DNA of 64,000 nt from Macrocystis pyrifera. Lineage: Eukaryota; Sar; Phaeophyceae; Laminariales; Laminariaceae. Below the pieces are notes generated by a model. That model ran no database searches, had not been told where the DNA came from, and worked only from the letters and a program-made list of their open reading frames with translations. Location: assembly GCA_031763025.1 (NCBI GenBank), contig JASSKH010000016.1, positions 1,612,001-1,676,000 of the forward strand. The letters are read 5' to 3'. Both the position numbers and the translations under genes were made by a program. Positions 43,575-54,937 of the stretch are shown here, one piece after another; the stretch's first letter is position 1; each line of letters opens with the position of its first letter.

Positions 43575-44118
43575 GTCACGGCCAACCTCTCGCCCCCTAG
43601 ACCACGGATTCCAATGATACATCCGAGGCCATAACTTACACTGCTTGGCCTTGCCCGGTACGAAGCTCGTTGACTGTGGGAGGATTATATGTCGAGATCG
43701 AAGGTCAATCGTCGCGTGACTGCGGGTGTGCGAGCTGCGAGCTGTGTCTTTCTTCTAGTTTGTGTGCGGCGTGATTTCTTGTGCGCTCCCGTCGTTCCCG
43801 TTAATACAGCGATTTCATTGGATGATGGCTCCCGTCGTTCGCGTTATTTAGGCGATTTGATTGGAAGATAGCTGGCGTCAACTGCCCGTGTTATTGTAGA
43901 CTTGCCGCCTACACGACATGCACGTGTGTTCTTCTTTTTTTCATGCATGTTTGCGAGGCAGGCTGGCCCCTGGAAAGGGAAGGCTTCTGTATACGGGGAT
44001 GTACATCAACTCATTTTCGGAGTTGATTTGAGTGTTGATTAAATTAGACAAATCGGGTTGATTTAATCATGATTGGTTGATTATAATCAACGCGATCAAA
44101 CCCGGCGATGATGTGATT
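43575..44118. other. Non-coding stretch before the copia fragment
   Basis: It contains two copies of CTCCCGTCGTTC(C/G)CGTTA about 50 bases apart (near 43,790 and 43,840), and an AT-rich, partly palindromic TTGATTTAATCATGATTGGT region at 44,020-44,140. No gene is recognised. Confidence 0.4.
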
Positions 44119-47010
44119 TTAATCATGATTATTGGTGACTCCACCCAGGCCCTTAATTGCGACTTTGGTCATCAGTAATGCCTTGGTCTTGGAAATACCT
44201 ACCTCTGATGATCCGGTCACAAGTAAGTCGTCGACATAAAACACAATGAACACTTTGAACGATTTATCACTCTTGACGTAAATGCAAGGGTCACACATGC
44301 AGTCCTTGAATCCTTCGGCGATAAGTTCATGGTGGATAGTTCCGTGCCAGTTGCGGGGTGATTGTCTGAGTCCATGCAAGCTCTTCTTTAGCTTGCAGAC
44401 ATATGGTTGTCCGTTTAGGTCTAGTTCTTCGAAACCGATCGGTTGTCTCACATATACCTCTTCTTTCATCTCACCCTGAAGAAATGCAGTCTGTACATCG
44501 AGCTGGATCACATTCCAATCGTGGCTGGCAGCAATCGCCAACACAATGCGGACACACGGGATGCGACAAACTGGGGCGTATGTGCTTCGAAAATCTGTTC
44601 CAGCTACCTGAGAGAAACTTCGTGCACAGAACCGAGACTTGTAAAGACCTTCACGTTTAACCTTAAACACCCACATTGAACCGATAATATTGCGCCCCTT
44701 TGGTGCAGGAACCAACTCGTAGACTTCGTGCTTGGACATGCTTGCAAGCTCCCTTTCCATAGATGCTTGCCACTCCGCAGCTTGAACTGATGCCATAGCT
44801 TCCCGATGGTTTCTTGGCATGAATGAGACTTCGGACGTAGTGGGTGTTTTAATGAGCGGATGACCGTTATTTTAAGCGTAGTCGAGAGTCGACGGATAAA
44901 ATAGCTGTTAAGTTTAGCTTTTGCCGCTTCGAATGGCTTACTGTCAAAGTCGCCATCTATCACTTTCGTCGTCGCTGTCGCTTGATGTGCCCCCACTCTG
45001 GTTGACATCGGTGTCCGGTAAGGCGTCTTTTTCTGCTTCTAGTATCTCCTCCTGCGTACCAAGCGATGTAGATGACGACCCCAAATCGAGAAAGGCGTCG
45101 CCATCGCTGTCGTGGTGATCGTAGTCAGGAGTGTTGAGCTTACCAGGTAGAGTCTCGATGAAAGTAGCATTTCGGGACTCGACGATCTTGGTTCCAGATT
45201 CCCAGATTCGGTACGTATTTTTGAGTCATTCCCGTAACCTACCATGCGCCCTTCCCATGCCTTCATAGTTAGCTTCTTGACGTATCGCTCTTGATGCACG
45301 AACGCTCGCGCACCAAAAGTTCGAAGGTGCTTGAGTTCCACCATGCCACATCGAGAAAGGCGTTTTGCCTCCCGGCGGGGTGGACGGGACGCGATTCGCT
45401 AGATAAACTGCCATGCGGAGGGCCTCCTGCCAGAGAAATTTCGGAACACCTGCCTCGGCCAGAAAACATCTATTAATAGTCATATTCCACAGAGACGCCC
45501 ACTCGCGTTCTGAAATCCCGTTCTGTTGCGGTGTACTCGTTGCCGCAAACTCCTGCTTGATTCTGGTGTGAAGGCAGTACTCTCGATACCCCGGTCCGGT
45601 GTACTCGCCCCCGCGATCCGAGCGAAGGCGTTGAAGTCGATGCCCAGACGGAATCACCACGTCTTGGGTGTAGTTAATTAAGGCATCTATAGCCTCGTTT
45701 TTCTTGCTGAGAAAATACACCGACTTTAGGCGCGTGTAGTGGTCAGAGACTTGACCACACAGCTATTGCCTGCTCCAGATGCTGGGCATATAGGTCCGGA
45801 TAGATCGGTGTACACTATAGCTCTAGAGGCTGTGTCACTTCAACAAGCGCCACTTTTGGGTGGTTCTGCTGCTTGCTTTTCGCTAGTTTCTTTATGCTTT
45901 GAGGGTTGATAGGGCCTAAGCGACGGTGCCACAACATTACACTGGACGTTTCTCCAACGTTGGCATGCTCGCTCGGTACGTTTGGTAAGACCGCGTCCAG
46001 AAAATATAGATTATGGTCTGCTCTTAACGGGAATCCCTTTGCTGTAAGTGGAGGAAACGAAGATATTGTCGTTTCTACCCCGTTTGCTAGCGCCGCCGAC
46101 GAAGACAGCAGATTGCGACCAAGACCAGGTACCAACAAAACAGACATGTTCACCTCTCGTTGTTTGCCAGCAGTGTTCTCGACACCTATAGTGATTTTCG
46201 CCTTTCCGGTGGCTAACAATACGTGCGATCCGGCTCCGTACACATTTTTCGGTGGTTGAAGCTCCTGGTATTCGCCAAGGTGCTGATCTACGTTCGGGAT
46301 CATCGCGGGGTCGATCATATCAGATGAACAGCCACTGTCGGCTAGTAGCTGTAGCCTTTCCGTCTTGATAGACGATGCAGATGAACATGCCACGAGGGTA
46401 AACGAACACGTCTCTGCTGCAGGAGAGATGGTCGCTGGTAGTGCGGAAATGGGGAGAGCTGATTGAGGGTTTTTCTGCTGAGCCATACACTCGTTACTGA
46501 ATGCGACCTTGTCTTGTGTAGGGAGCACCACTTCGTGGTGGTGTCCCCAGGTGGAGGCTTATTGGTAGGGCATTTGTTCGCATCGTCACCTTTTTTTTTT
46601 TGCAATTGTGGCAGACGAATTCACTCGCGTCTCGCTTCTTGCTCGAGCGTTTTTCTGTCGTAGTGGTCATTGCGGCCTCGCTGCGATATCCTCGGAGAGG
46701 GTCTTTCTTGGCTTTGTTGGGCAAGATATCGTTGACATACACTTCCCTCAGTATGTCATTCACCATGGTCAAGTAGAGCGACTGCATCGTGCGTAGCTGG
46801 TTCAACATGGGAATATATTTTGCTGACAGTCCTGATAGAGCATTGGCTTTAAGTTGGTAGTCATCTACCGTGCAGCCAACTTGCTGTAGTTGCACTCTCA
46901 GGCGGTACAGTCTAGCGAAATAAACATCAGGGTCCTTGCCAAGCTGACGGGTGCACTTCTGCATTTGGAATACGTTGCGCCAATCAGATATTACCTTAAC
47001 CTTGAAAAGT
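44119..47010 (-). pseudogene. Decayed Ty1/copia gag-pol fragment
   Basis: Read on the minus strand from 47,010 to 44,119, in several frames. The gag part has QKCTRQLGKDPDVYFARLYR, with FVCHNC and KWCSLHKTRSH zinc-type pieces. Protease has LADSGCSSDMID. Pre-integrase has MLWHRRLGPIN. Integrase has RSDRGGEYTG and TPQQNGISERE (Asp and Glu of the DDE triad). Reverse transcriptase has LDVQTAFLQGEM, KKSLHGLRQSPRNW and FYVDDLL. This order, protease-integrase-RT, is that of copia. The element is broken by at least three frame changes, is cut after YVDD so RNase H is missing, and shows no LTR at either end. At 47,010 it passes directly into satellite DNA. Confidence 0.9.
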
Positions 47011-49495
47011 CTTGAGCGCGGATACTTGTAGATAGTCAACCGCAAGGGCAGAAATTGCGTCTTGTTGGGCTCAAGTGAGTGGCATTGTCTACAGGTTGTG
47101 GCAGGGCGACTAACGCTTACGCAAAATGTGGCTGGATATTGTGCAATTAATTTTCTGCCTGGTGACCTCTCGTGCGGTCGCGATGGGGCGCAGAATGTTG
47201 CAGAATATCGTATTATCCGTCTACTGAACAGCAGTACGTCTAAGTTCAATTGAAACAGCTGTGCAGCGTCACTTGATCTGACAGGTACCTCTCACGCGGT
47301 CGCGATGGGGGGTAGATTATTAATGTTGCAGAATATCATATTATGTGTCTGCTGACCAGAAATTCGTGTGAGTTCAATTTATAAACAGCTGTGCAGGTTG
47401 CGGCAGGGCGACCAAAACTTCAGCGCAAAAATATGGCTGGGTATTGTGCAGTGTATATGCTGCCTGCTTACCTCTCGTGCGGTCGCGATGGGGCGCAGAA
47501 TGTTGCAGCATATCATATTATATTACTCGTCTACTGAACAGAAGTGCATCTAAGTTCAATTGAAACAGCTGTGCAGCGTCACTTGATCTTGCTTTTATGA
47601 CACCTCTAACGCGGTCGCGATGGGGCACAGATATTGATGTTGCAGAATATCATATTATTTGTCTGCTGAACATCAGCACGTATAAGTTCAACTTAAACAG
47701 CTGTGCAGGTTGCGGCAGGGCGACAAAAAACTTACAGCGCAAAATATGGCTGGATATTGTGTACTGTGTATTCTGCCTAGTTACCTCTCGTGCGGTCGCG
47801 ATGGGGCGCATGATGTTGCAGAATATCATATTATATTATTCGTCTGCTGAACAGCAGTACGTCTAAGTTCAATTGAAACAGCTGTGCAGCGTCACTTGAT
47901 CTGACAGGTACCTTTCATGCGGTCGCGGGGCGCAGATTATTAATGTTACAGAATACCTGGTATCATATTATTTGTCTGCTGAACACCAGTACGTGTAAGT
48001 TCAATTTAAACAGCTGTGCAGGTTGAAGCAGGGCGACAAACGCTTACAGCGCAAAAATATGGCTGGATATTGTACGTTGTGTATTCTGCCTGGTTACCTC
48101 TCGTGCGGTCGCGATCGGGCGCAGAATATCTTATTGTTGTATTGTTCGTCTGCTAAACAACAGTACGTCTAAGTTCAATTTCAACAGCTGTGCAGCGTCA
48201 CTTGATCTGACAGGTACCTCTCGCGCGGTCGCGATGAGGAGCTGATTATTGATGTTGCGGAATATAGTATTATTTGTCTGCTGAACAAGAGTACGTATAA
48301 GTTCAACTTAAACAGCTGTGCAGGTTGAAGCAGCAAAAACCTTGCAGCGCAAAAATGTGGCTGGATATTGTGCAGTGTATATGCTGCCTGCTTACCTCTC
48401 GTGCGGTCGCAAAGGAGCGCAGAATGTTGCAGAATATCGTATTATATTATTCGTCTGCTGAACAGCAGTACGTCTAAGTTCAATTGAAACAGCTGCGCAG
48501 CGTCACTTGATCTTGCTTCTATGACACCTCTAACGCGGTCGCGATGGGGCACAGATATTGATGTTGCAGAATATCATATTATTTGTCTGCTGAACAGCAG
48601 TACGTATAAGTTCAACTTACACAGCTGTGCAGGTTGCGGCAGGGCGACGAAAAACTTACAGCGCAAAAATGTGGCTGGATATTGTGCACTGTATGTTCTG
48701 CCTATTACTACCTCTCGTGCGGTCGCGATGAGGCGCATATTGTTGCAGAATATCATATTATTATATTATTCGTCTGCTGAACAGCAGTACGTCTAAGTTC
48801 GACTTAAACAGTTGTGCAGCGTCACTTGATCTGACAGGTACCTTTCACGCGGTCGAGATAGGGGGCAGATTATTGATGTTACAGAATACCTGGTATCATA
48901 TTATTTGTCTGCTGAACACCAGTACGTGTAAGTTCAACTTAAACAGCTGTGCAGGTTGCGGCAGGGCGACGAAAAACTTACAGCGCAAAAATATGGCTGA
49001 ATATTGTGCAGTGCATATTCTGCCTGCTTACCTCTCGTGCGGTCGCGATGAGGCGCAGGATGTTGCAGAATATCATATTATATTATTCGTCTGCTGAACA
49101 GCAGTACGTCAAAGTTCAATTGAAACAGCTGTGCAGCGTCACTTGATCTGGCAGGTACCCTTCGCGCGGTCGCGATGGGGCACAGATTATGGATGAAGCA
49201 GAAGATAGTATTAGTTGTCTGCTGAACACCAGTACGTACGAGTTCAATTTAAACAGCTGTGCAGGTTGCGGCAGGGCGACAAGAACTTACAGCTCAAAAA
49301 TGTGGCTGGATATTGTGCAGTGTATATTCTGCCTGCTTATCTCTCGTGCGGTCGCGATGAGGCGCAGAATGTTGCAGAATATCATATTATTATATTATTC
49401 GTCTGGTAAACAACAGTACGTCTAAGGTCAATTGAAACAGCTATGCAGCGTCACTTGATCTGACAGACACCTCTCACGCGGTCGCGATGGGGGAA
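47010..49495 (+). repeat. ~310-bp satellite with dimeric substructure
   Basis: Eight units are counted by the word CAGCGTCACTTGATCT (47,275; 47,577; 47,885; 48,195; 48,500; 48,819; 49,134; 49,446), spaced about 302-319. Each unit holds two related halves (about 178 + 132 bp), each with a GCGGTCGCGATGGGG-type box and an AATATCATATTAT box. Another partial copy lies at 52,325-52,565. Short open frames inside are chance. Confidence 0.9.
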
Positions 49496-49497
49496 AT

Positions 49498-50035
49498 GGA
49501 CCAACCGCATATCTGTAGGGTCCGTTAGATATTATTCCTTACAGTTGGGTCGAAACCTTTTATCCTCTGGACTAAGATATTCTTAAGTTGGAATACCGGT
49601 ACGCGGTCTATTAATAGTATTCCTTGCAGTTGAATCATACTCCTTTTATCATCCGGAGTAAGATATTCGTATTTGCAAAAAAGATACGCAGGCTAGTATT
49701 CAGGTAGCCGAGGAGAGGGGGATGTACGCACGTGGTATGTCCATACGTCAGATTTTACGGGGTATTTGTACGATTGAAGTTGAGGGTGGCGTGTGTACCC
49801 TTGCCAGTAGATTATAGCCGGTTGAAGCCAGATGATACTTCTGGCTTCAAACCGACTGTCCCACCCCCCCTCTCTTTCACTCGTCTCACTTGCCTCTTCG
49901 AGCAAGCCTCGCATCAATAATATAAGAAAACGTCAACACGAACTGGGCCTGAGTTTGGCCAAGCACAGATGCGTGTGTCACACTTCTTCTGTGGATCATC
50001 TCCAGGCACTCTTGCATTCTCAACATCACATCTGG
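49498..50035 (+). repeat. ~540-bp direct repeat, left copy
   Basis: Strongly similar to 51,238-51,770, from CCAACCGCATAT to CACTCTTGCATTCTC, with scattered differences and small indels. A pair of direct repeats 1.74 kb apart could be LTRs of a small non-autonomous element, but I find no target duplication or primer site. Confidence 0.8.
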
Positions 50036-51237
50036 CGGCGGCTCGTGGCCATCTCCTCGACCTGTTCTTGGCGCCTTCTCCTCCCTTTAGGTGTGAGTCT
50101 CCCTCCTTCTTTGTTTTGGCATGATTCGAGTCACTGTATTTCAGAGTACCTTGTCCTTCTTCCTTTTTTTTTTCTCGTCCTTGTCTTTCTGTTTCTCAGC
50201 GTTCGCATTCTTCTTGGGCAGCACCGCAACGTAACGCAACGCGCGCGCGTTGCGCCCGCCCGTAGAGACGACCGCCGTAGCGCGCACGCCTGTCAAGTAA
50301 CTTTCGTGTCCGCGCCTGCGCGTTTCCAACTATCACGTTTAGACCAAAAATACTCAGCCCTACACCCTCACAGAGTCGACCGATTCTTGTAGCTCGTACG
50401 ATTTTCATATAAAAAATCCTCGTCACGGGCCTTGTATGAAATTTATGTGCGAACGAACGCCCGGCATCGGACCCTCCCCACCCCAGTCGTGTTGCTTGTG
50501 TAATAGAGGTTGCAGTTTCCTAACCCGCTTCCACCCACGGACCTAGTCGCTCCGTTCACGAATGAGGAGTTGAATAACGCACAGTTTGACGATGCTGATT
50601 TCTTGTCAGATTTCCCTCAGACAGAGCACGCAGTTCATTGGTCCTCGTTTGGCTCTATTGAGCTTTAAAGTTGCCCGGACCTCGTACGTGCCGCGTCACG
50701 GAGAAACCCCGAATACAGTGCACCAGCCTCGCTCACCAATTTAGTGGAACCTTACGAGCGTGACGTTTTAGAAAGCATGTTTTGTACCGATGACCCATCT
50801 GACGCCTTCGCAAAACATTTAATCTCTCTGCTTTTCACTTCTCAATGAGAGTATGTTTTTGAACGCAGGCCCCCTAAGTGATGATTTTTTTTCGATCTGG
50901 GGTATTTCTAGTTCCTTATTGTACCACGGCGAACATCCCTTTGTGTTTTTCCTCTTTCGCTTCCTTTGAGTTTTACTTTTCTAGCACCAGTACTGCCCCA
51001 TCCAGCATACCCGACAGTACCAGGGCTTCGCTCCTACCAGGGGCGTCTCAGCCTCGAGGTGTGGGTTGGTCTATAGTCTCATTGGGCTATCGCTTGTTTT
51101 GAATAGCAGAATCTTCGACCTCCCTCTTCCGATTTTCTGATGCCGATAATAGCCATCCCTATATCGTCGTGTGATCTCCACCTACGACTATTCAGGGTGG
51201 GCTATGTGATAGAGTACCTTGGTTTATAGTCAATAGA
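50036..51237. other. Unique 1.2 kb between the direct repeats, with a coding-like patch
   Basis: At about 50,534-50,664 the plus strand reads PTDLVAPFTNEELNNAQFDD then ADFLSDFPQTEHAVHWSSFG and stops. After the stop the same frame continues protein-like to 50,848 (LVEPYERDVLESMFCTDDPS). The acidic composition looks coding, but no family is recognised. It may be a broken gene or element ORF. Confidence 0.3.
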
Positions 51238-51770
51238 CCAACCGCATATTTGCAGGGTCCGTTAGATATTATTCCTTACAGTTGGGTCGAATCCTTTGAT
51301 CGTCTGGACTAAGATATTCTTATGTTGGAATACCGGTACGCCGGCTAGTATTCCTTGCAGTTGGATCATACTCCTTTTATCATCCGGAGTAAGACATTCG
51401 TATTTGCAAAAAAGATACGCAGGCTAGTATTTCAGGTAGCCGAGGAGACGGGATGATGTACGCACGTGGTATGTCCACACGTCGGGTTTTACGGGGTGTT
51501 TGTACGATTGAATTTGAGGGTGACGTGTGTACCCTTGCCAGTAGATTATAGCCGGTTGAAGCCAGATGATATTCCTGGCTTCAAACCACCTGCCCCACCC
51601 CCCCTTTCTTTTGCTCGTCTCACTTGCCTCTTCGAGCAAGCCTCGCATCGATAATATAAGAGAACGTCAACACGAACTGGGCCTGAGTTTGGCCAAACAC
51701 AGAAACCTGTGTCACATTTATTATGTGGATCATCATCTCCAGGCACTCTTGCATTCTCCATATCACCATA
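51238..51770 (+). repeat. ~540-bp direct repeat, right copy
   Basis: Partner of 49,498-50,035. It is followed at once by satellite-related sequence (GCGGCAAGGCGACGCAAAAA). Confidence 0.8.
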
Positions 51771-51849
51771 CGCTGCGGCAAGGCGACGCAAAAATAGCAC
51801 ATGTAAGATGCTGCTCATGCAAAACATTTGAAGATTCCTGCCGGTACCT

Positions 51850-52260
51850 ATCGCGCTTCGCGGTAGGGCGCAGATTCAAAATTAATATTGACGTGGACGT
51901 GCACGATAAAGTAATGTGGTATACTCGTAGTGAACGAGTGGTTCTCCACGCGGACGGCTGGGTGAGAGATAATCTTCACAGCCAAACCATCGACTCGAGG
52001 GGACAAATCGCGCATGGCGGTGGGGCGCAGATTAAATTCAGATTGACGTGTGCATGCACGATATGATAATGTGGCATAGCGAACGAGTGATTCCCCACGC
52101 GGACGGCTGGGTGAGAGACAATATGCACAGCCAAACGATCGACTCGAGGGGTCTTGGGCACAAATACATGTAATATGACACAACGAATGAGTGACTCCCG
52201 TGCTTATTGTTGGGTGAAAGAGAATCTTCACGGCCACGCGCTCGAGAGGTCTTGAGCCCC
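51850..52260 (+). repeat. ~170-bp tandem repeat, about 2.5 units
   Basis: Units share GAACGAGTG(A/G)TTC(C/T)CCACGC, GGACGGCTGGGTGAGAGA and CAGCCAAAC(C/G)ATCGACTCGA. The third unit is shorter and more diverged. Confidence 0.8.
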
Positions 52261-52575
52261 GATACTTGTAGATAGTCAACCACAAGGGCAGAAATTGCGT
52301 CTTGCTGGTTGAAAGTGAGTGGCATAATCCACAGGTTGCGGCAGGGCGACCAAAACTTATAGCGCAAACATGTGGCTGGATATAGTGCAATGTATAGTCT
52401 GGCTGGTTATCTCTCGTACGGTCGCGGTGGGGCGCAAAATGTTTCAGAATAGCATATTTTTTTGCTGCTGAACAGCAGTACGCAAAACTCCAATTTAAAG
52501 AGCTGTGCAGCGTCACTAGATCTTGCTGGTACCTTACACGCGGTCGCGATGGGGCGCAGATTATTAATACATGCA
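52261..52575 (+). repeat. Isolated copy of the 310-bp satellite with the copia-edge segment
   Basis: Begins with ATACTTGTAGATAGTCAACC, the same ~90-bp segment found at the copia/satellite border (47,018-47,100), and continues as a diverged satellite unit. Confidence 0.75.
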
Positions 52576-53344
52576 CATTTTTTCCTAGCGAAACAGTACT
52601 ATCAAAATGGCATATCAGGAAATGTGATCAGTCTATTAGTGAAATCAGCCTGTATAGTACCGGTCAGGTGTATAGCACTTGCCCCCCCCCCGGTGCTTCC
52701 CTTCGTTCTTATCGCACATAGTCCAACGCAAAAGTGGGGTTTTATCAGTTTTTTCCCACTCGTTTTCATGTATTTTTCGTTGTGTTTCAGGCTGCTCGTC
52801 GATCCCTTTACCGGCGTAACATACCCGACCGTGTAGTGCTCTCGAGATTGGACCAGTCGGGTACCAGTTATCAATATCTGCCTGTGCAGCAGTACCCCCT
52901 GCAAAACCTACAAAGGCTCTATCAACCGATACTGATAATACATTGAGTATCATTCTATATAGGTTCCCCTCCGGGATGTGGGTAACATGAAATCTCGGGA
53001 GCGTCAAGGCGAAAAGCGAGTCACACATAACACGCGTTTAGCTGTTCTTGGCGGAAACGGGGGCCATAAGTTAGCGTATTGCTAGAAGGAAAGAGTAACA
53101 TAGCAGTCGGCAGGAACTGATTTTTACTCTTTCTGTGGTGGATACTACACTAGTACATGCCCGCAGTACCATGGGTCGACCACTATACACCGCTACCACT
53201 ACTACGCAGATGTAGTGCAGGTAGAAGCAGCATGCACTCTACAAAATACTTCCTTGTGCACTACTACGAGGAGTGCATGATATGTGCCTTGCACCGAATG
53301 CCAAGGTCTCAGACTGACCAGAAATAGTAGAGCGAACCAGCTTT
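52576..53344. other. Stretch without recognised gene
   Basis: 0.77 kb. It holds a run of ten C at about 52,682-52,691 and several short words such as CAGCAGTAC. No gene or repeat family is recognised. Confidence 0.4.
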
Positions 53345-53915
53345 ACGTTTTCTTAAGCCTTATCACGAACGGCCACCGAAAAAAGCAAATCGATAGCAGC
53401 CATCACTTAAGCGTAGAGGCAACCTAAAAAAGGTTCCGAGGCGACGCCACAACATCACATCGCCTTACCTCAAGGCCATCGTTGTGGGCTTTCAACTTGT
53501 CCCTCTCATGGCCCGCGTGGCGCGCCGCCGCGAGTGCCTTTTCAGAGGATTCTCTGGCGGATTTGCATTCTCTACGCGCGGCAGACAGGTGCGCCTCGAC
53601 CCGTTGCTGCTGGGTCAGGCGAGCCCTCGGAGGAGGCTCGCCTGACCCAGCAGCAGCGGGTTGAGGCGAAGCAGTCTGCCGCGCGTCGGGAATGCAAATC
53701 CGCCAGAGAATCCTCTGAAAAGGCACACGCGGCGGCGCGCCAAGCGGGTCAAGAGAAGGACGAGTTGAAAGTCCGGAACGATATCCTCGAGGTAAGGCAA
53801 AGTGATGTTGTGGCGTCGCCTCGAAACCTTTTGTAGGTTACCTCTACGCTTAAGTGATGGCTGCTATCGATTTGTCTATTGCCGTGGTCGTTCGTGATAA
53901 GGCTTGAGAAAACGT
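53345..53915. repeat. Long inverted repeat (arms ~285 bp) carrying a coiled-coil exon on each strand
   Basis: Left arm 53,345-53,630 and right arm 53,634-53,915 are inverted copies with roughly 10% divergence and almost no loop, centred at about 53,632. The right arm on plus encodes LTQQQRVEAKQSAARRECKS then ARESSEKAHAAARQAGQEKD, ending NDILE at GTAAGG. The left arm on minus encodes a near-identical helix ending NDGLE at its own GTAAGG donor. Both copies are free of stops. Confidence 0.9.
53635..53791 (+). CDS. Coiled-coil exon, probably of the USP gene's N-terminal part
   Basis: About 50 codons of charged helix (EEARLTQQQRVEAKQSAARR and following) end in phase 0 at a GTAAGG donor. The next coiled-coil exon (54,743-54,937) continues in phase 0. 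The 5' border lies in the palindrome centre and is not resolved. It may belong to a separate coiled-coil gene. Confidence 0.5.
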
Positions 53916-54742
53916 CATGCTGACTCGTGTGCAGGCAATGCACCGTGAGGATTTAAACTTGGAACATTAGGGTACCTTGCTTGAGTGGGGCTCGTACGAT
54001 ATAGCGCTGGAATTTTCAGTTGCTACCCAAGAAGATTGAACTGCCGGCCTGCTTGCTATCGAGCAGACAGTGAAAGTTAAGCAGCCCTCAATGTCGGGCA
54101 ACATTACAAAACGGGCCTCGGCTGGGTTGCTGTAGGCAAGCGCACCAAGGTATTCCACTTTCCACGACATCACACTTGTAAAAGCTGTACATTCTGTTTA
54201 CTACACCCCCTTTTCTCGCATTTTCCTCATTCGGTCGACGGTTCGACGTCAAAGTATGTGCCAGGTACTTATATCTTCTAGGTATTATGCGATCTTCTCG
54301 GTTTCTGTAGCGACTCTTACAGCGTACCGCACGTACCTGATACGTGCGCGCGCGGACCTCACTTTTTGTTCTTGTCTGAGGCGTAGATGTGCTTCAGTTA
54401 TCGTGTGTATTATTCTTCGCTCATTTCATTTGTTGCCGAGGTATTCTTCCACTCCAGAATTATTCGAGCCTGTCCTTCGACCACGGACTGCATTGCATTG
54501 TGGCGATGAGTTAATGTGAAAACAACAACAACAACATGTAAATAAATATACCAGTTACAGTATGTGTTTAAGGTAGCAGTGTGGCCTCGTTCCACAGAAG
54601 GAATCGTATCCTGCGAATGAGTACTCGTCCACAGCAAGATCAGGTCAGACACTAAGCGCAGGAAAACAGAGCGCAGCGGTACCCTTCCGCGCCCCCCCGC
54701 CCGCTTCCCTCGTGCTCCTTACGTCACACCCGCGTGGTCGAG

Positions 54743-54937
54743 ATGGCCCGCCGCAATCAAGAGGCGAGTGCAGCGGCCGAGACCGTCGCAAAGGTGAGCG
54801 CCGAGATCAAGGTCGTGAAGCTCGAATTTGTGCAGGAGCTCGGCGAGGCCAAGGGTGAGCTCCGAAAAGCAAAGGAAGCATTGCAATCTTTGCGGGCGGA
54901 GCTGGCAGCCGCTGAGAAGAGCGCGGCCAACAGCCAG
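54743..54937 (+). CDS. Coiled-coil exon upstream of the USP domain
   Basis: 65 codons of Ala/Glu/Lys/Leu-rich helix (RRNQEASAAAETVAKVSAEI through LRAELAAAEKSAANSQ) before a GTGAGG donor, phase 0 to 0. The upstream border is taken after GGTCGAG; the ATG there could also be a start codon. Confidence 0.55.

Noticed and set aside
44010..44150. Palindromic TTGATTTAATCATGATTGG region as an origin or terminus of the copia element
   Set aside because: AT-rich simple repeats; no matching end on the other side of the element.
47010..49495. Short plus-strand frames of 60-90 residues repeated through the region
   Set aside because: They recur with the satellite period and carry no conserved motif.
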